50,567 nucleotides of DNA, from the NCBI GenBank assembly GCA_910586035.1, contig CAJUHT010000015.1, positions 1-50,567 on the forward strand, in the 5' to 3' direction. The notes beneath the pieces were generated by a model. It was given only the letters and a program-made list of their open reading frames with translations. It was not told where the DNA came from and made no database searches. The DNA comes from an uncultured Christensenella sp. (GTDB taxonomy: Bacteria > Bacillota > Clostridia > Christensenellales > Borkfalkiaceae). A program made the translations under genes and the position numbers. The number at the start of each line of letters is the position of its first letter. The first letter of the stretch is position 1. Of this stretch, positions 48,516 to 50,567 are shown piece by piece.

Positions 48516-50324
48516 TTATTCGTCGTTGGTCTTTAAAATTTGCATAAACACTTCGCTCGGCACCTCTACGCTGCCGATTGTGCGCATACGCTTTTTACCC
48601 TCTTTCTGCTTTTCCAAAAGCTTTTTCTTACGGGTTATGTCGCCGCCGTAGCACTTGGCAAGCACGTCCTTACGCATCGCCTTTACCGTTTCCCTTGCAA
48701 TAATTTTGCCGCCGACAGCCGCCTGCACGGGAATTTCGAACAGCTGGCGGGGAATGGCTTCCTTTAAATTTTCGCACAGCGTTCTGCCGCGGTTGTACGC
48801 CGAGCTTTCGTGAACGATTATCGACAGCGCGTCGCACACTTCGCCGTTTAAAAGTATGTCGAGCTTGACGAGCTTGCTCCTCTCGTAGCCTATAATTTCG
48901 TAGTCGAAGCTTGCGTACCCGCGCGTGCGCGACTTGATTTTATCAAAGAAATCGAAGATAATTTCATTCAGCGGAAGCTTGTATTCGAGCTTGACGCGGT
49001 TGGCGTCGAGGTAGGTCATCTGCTCGAAAATGCCCCTCTTGTCGCGGCACAGGTCCATAATCTGCCCAAGATAGTCGGGCGGCGAATATATGTCGGCGTG
49101 GACAATCGGCTCCTCCATCCCCTCTATTTCGGAAACGGGCGGCAGGTGCGAAGGATTGTCTACAAACACCGTTTCTCCGTCCGTCTTTAATACCTTATAG
49201 CTGACGGAGGGCGCGGTGGTAATTATGTCGAGATTGAACTCCCTTTCGAGGCGTTCCTGCATAATTTCCATATGCAACAGTCCCAAAAAGCCGCAACGAA
49301 AGCCGAAGCCGAGCGCCTGCGAAGTATCCGGCTCGAACACGAGCGAAGCGTCGTTTAACTGCAACTTTAATAGCGCTTCCTTTAAATCGCCGAACTTGGA
49401 GCCGTCTAACGGGTAAATACCGCAAAACACTACCGACTGCACTTTTTTGTAGCCGGGGAGCGGCTCGGCGGCGCGGTTTTCGGCGTTTATTACCGTATCG
49501 CCCACGGCTACGTCCTGTATGGACTTAATGGAAGCGGCAATATAGCCTACCTCGCCAGCAACAAGCCCGTTTTTTGGCGTCATAGAGGGCGCAAACACGC
49601 CCACTTCGGTTACCTCGTAAATTTTATCGGCGCGGAATGTGGTTATTTTATCGCCTACGTTCACCTTGCCGTCCTTTAAACGGACGAACAGGATAACGCC
49701 CTTGTAATTGTCGTAATAGCTGTCGAAAATAAGCGCTTTCAAAGGCGCGTCCTCGTCGCCGTCGGGAGGGGGGAAATATTTTACCGCGCCCTCCAACACC
49801 TCCTTTATGTTGGTGCCGTCCTTGGCGGAAACGAGCGGCGCGTATGACGCGTCTAACCCTATCACGTCCTCTATTTCTTTCTTGGCCTCGTCGGGGCGCG
49901 CGGAGGGCAAATCTATTTTGTTTACAACGGGCAAAATTTCGAGGTTGTTTTCCAGCGCAAGATATACGTTGGCAAGCGTTTGCGCCTCTATCCCCTGCGA
50001 AGCGTCAACTATGAGAATAGCCCCCTCGCACGCGGCGAGCGAGCGCGAAACCTCGTAAGTAAAGTCCACGTGCCCCGGCGTGTCTATTAAATTGAACACG
50101 TACTCGTTGCCGTCGTCGGCGTCGTAAAACATTCTTACGGGCGTAAGTTTTATGGTTATGCCACGCTCGCGCTCTATATCCATAGAGTCGAGAAGCTGTT
50201 CCTCCATATCCCTTTTGGATACCTGCCCCGTATGTTCCATAAGCCTGTCGGCAAGCGTGGATTTGCCGTGGTCGATATGCGCTATAATGCAAAAATTGCG
50301 TATAAATTTGCTGGGTTGTTTCAT
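48516..50324 (-). CDS. lepA: Elongation factor 4 (LepA GTPase)
   Basis: 602 aa from ATG 50322-50324, matching usual LepA length. The frame is open 21 codons upstream, but that part carries the promoter. GTPase motifs: AHIDHGKST (~residue 15), RGITIK, DTPGHVDF and NKIDLP. The C-terminal LepA-specific domain ends with a basic region (KMRTIGSVEV-like). It back-translocates ribosomes and aids assembly under stress. The start codon is only nine bases after a perfect -10 and no Shine-Dalgarno is visible, so the mRNA may be leaderless. Confidence 0.95.
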   Translation of the reverse strand: MKQPSKFIRNFCIIAHIDHGKSTLADRLMEHTGQVSKRDMEEQLLDSMDIERERGITIKLTPVRMFYDADDGNEYVFNLIDTPGHVDFTYEVSRSLAACEGAILIVDASQGIEAQTLANVYLALENNLEILPVVNKIDLPSARPDEAKKEIEDVIGLDASYAPLVSAKDGTNIKEVLEGAVKYFPPPDGDEDAPLKALIFDSYYDNYKGVILFVRLKDGKVNVGDKITTFRADKIYEVTEVGVFAPSMTPKNGLVAGEVGYIAASIKSIQDVAVGDTVINAENRAAEPLPGYKKVQSVVFCGIYPLDGSKFGDLKEALLKLQLNDASLVFEPDTSQALGFGFRCGFLGLLHMEIMQERLEREFNLDIITTAPSVSYKVLKTDGETVFVDNPSHLPPVSEIEGMEEPIVHADIYSPPDYLGQIMDLCRDKRGIFEQMTYLDANRVKLEYKLPLNEIIFDFFDKIKSRTRGYASFDYEIIGYERSKLVKLDILLNGEVCDALSIIVHESSAYNRGRTLCENLKEAIPRQLFEIPVQAAVGGKIIARETVKAMRKDVLAKCYGGDITRKKKLLEKQKEGKKRMRTIGSVEVPSEVFMQILKTNDE

Positions 50325-50333
50325 CTTGAATAC

Positions 50334-50362
50334 ATTATATAAAAAATAAATAAACTTGTAAA
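50334..50362 (-). promoter_or_regulatory. lepA promoter
   Basis: Minus strand TTTACA (50357-50362), exactly 17 bp, then TATAAT (50334-50339). The -10 is nine bases from the lepA ATG. Confidence 0.75.
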
Positions 50363-50387
50363 TAAAAAACGTTGACCGCCGCGCCAC

Positions 50388-50567
50388 TTTTTTAGTTTGC
50401 CGCGCGGCAAAAAGAGCGCAACGGTCGGCAGGAAAGAATTAAATAAATAAGTTTCACGCGCGGCGTGGTAAATTGTCAAACTAAGAGCAACACTTATTGA
50501 TATACAATACAAATAAATCAACTGTGTTAGAATAGGTTTGCAAACAAAATTCTTAAACAGAGGAAAA
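50388..50567 (+). other. Intergenic region leading to an off-window plus-strand gene
   Basis: No gene is supported. It holds a 14-base GC-rich palindrome (TTGCCGCGCGGCAA at 50397-50410). The window ends in AGAGGAAAA, which resembles a ribosome binding site for a plus-strand gene starting just beyond the edge. Confidence 0.35.

Noticed and set aside
1..50567. CRISPR arrays, insertion sequences, rRNA genes
   Set aside because: No regularly spaced repeats, transposase motifs or rRNA-like segments were found on reading both strands.

Overview
The window joins two unlike pieces of DNA. Positions 1 to about 39,850 are most of a prophage, nearly all read on the minus strand. Positions about 39,940 to 50,567 are ordinary chromosome. 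The host genes (guaB, guaA, lepA, hemW, a MATE transporter, a lipoprotein with a clear lipobox), the strong AGGAGG ribosome binding sites and the sigma-A type promoters suggest a Bacillota, probably a gut Clostridia lineage of moderate G+C. This assignment is by eye. The far end of the prophage (integrase, repressor, lysis genes, any DGR reverse transcriptase) is not in the window and presumably lies left of position 1.

The phage looks short-tailed (podovirus-like). It has portal, adaptor and nozzle-like proteins, but no tape measure, sheath or tail tube. Transcription runs right to left. The early block (39,739 to about 29,457) holds small regulators, a YqaJ-type exonuclease with RecT, RusA, a DUF4373 replication protein, a two-thirds-size beta-clamp-like protein, an adenine methyltransferase, SSB, two YopX-like proteins and many small Cys-rich proteins. 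A middle block (about 29,460 to 26,779) holds a frameshifted cytosine-methylase-like gene with a G8 tract, a PP-loop protein and an ArpU/RinA-like candidate late activator. The packaging and ejection block is terS, terL, portal, a 594-aa internal protein and a 3,408-aa polyvalent giant protein. The head and tail block (8,986 to 107) is a small basic protein, scaffold, decoration protein, major capsid protein, adaptor, nozzle, fibre and a receptor-binding protein that ends in a DGR-type variable repeat.

A regulatory island lies between the giant gene and the head block. It contains a Gp49-Tad2 (DUF2829) fusion protein, a zinc-ribbon protein, a tRNA-like element, and the only plus-strand phage gene (a small membrane protein) behind a strongly structured leader RNA with a terminator. 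Two sequence elements recur upstream of separate late units: a 29-bp box, and a promoter-plus-hairpin leader. This suggests coordinated late transcription.

The most interesting signals are as follows. (1) Two variable-repeat copies at the left edge differ only at codon positions 1 and 2 of four codons, the mark of adenine mutagenesis by a diversity-generating retroelement, with an 11-bp hairpin between them. (2) The giant injected protein has a zincin motif, tandem ADP-ribosyltransferase-like modules and other polyvalent domains. (3) The structured leader RNA and the tRNA-like element. (4) The G8 tract that splits the methylase-like gene. (5) A cluster of DnaA boxes in the host region between the lipoprotein gene and hemW.
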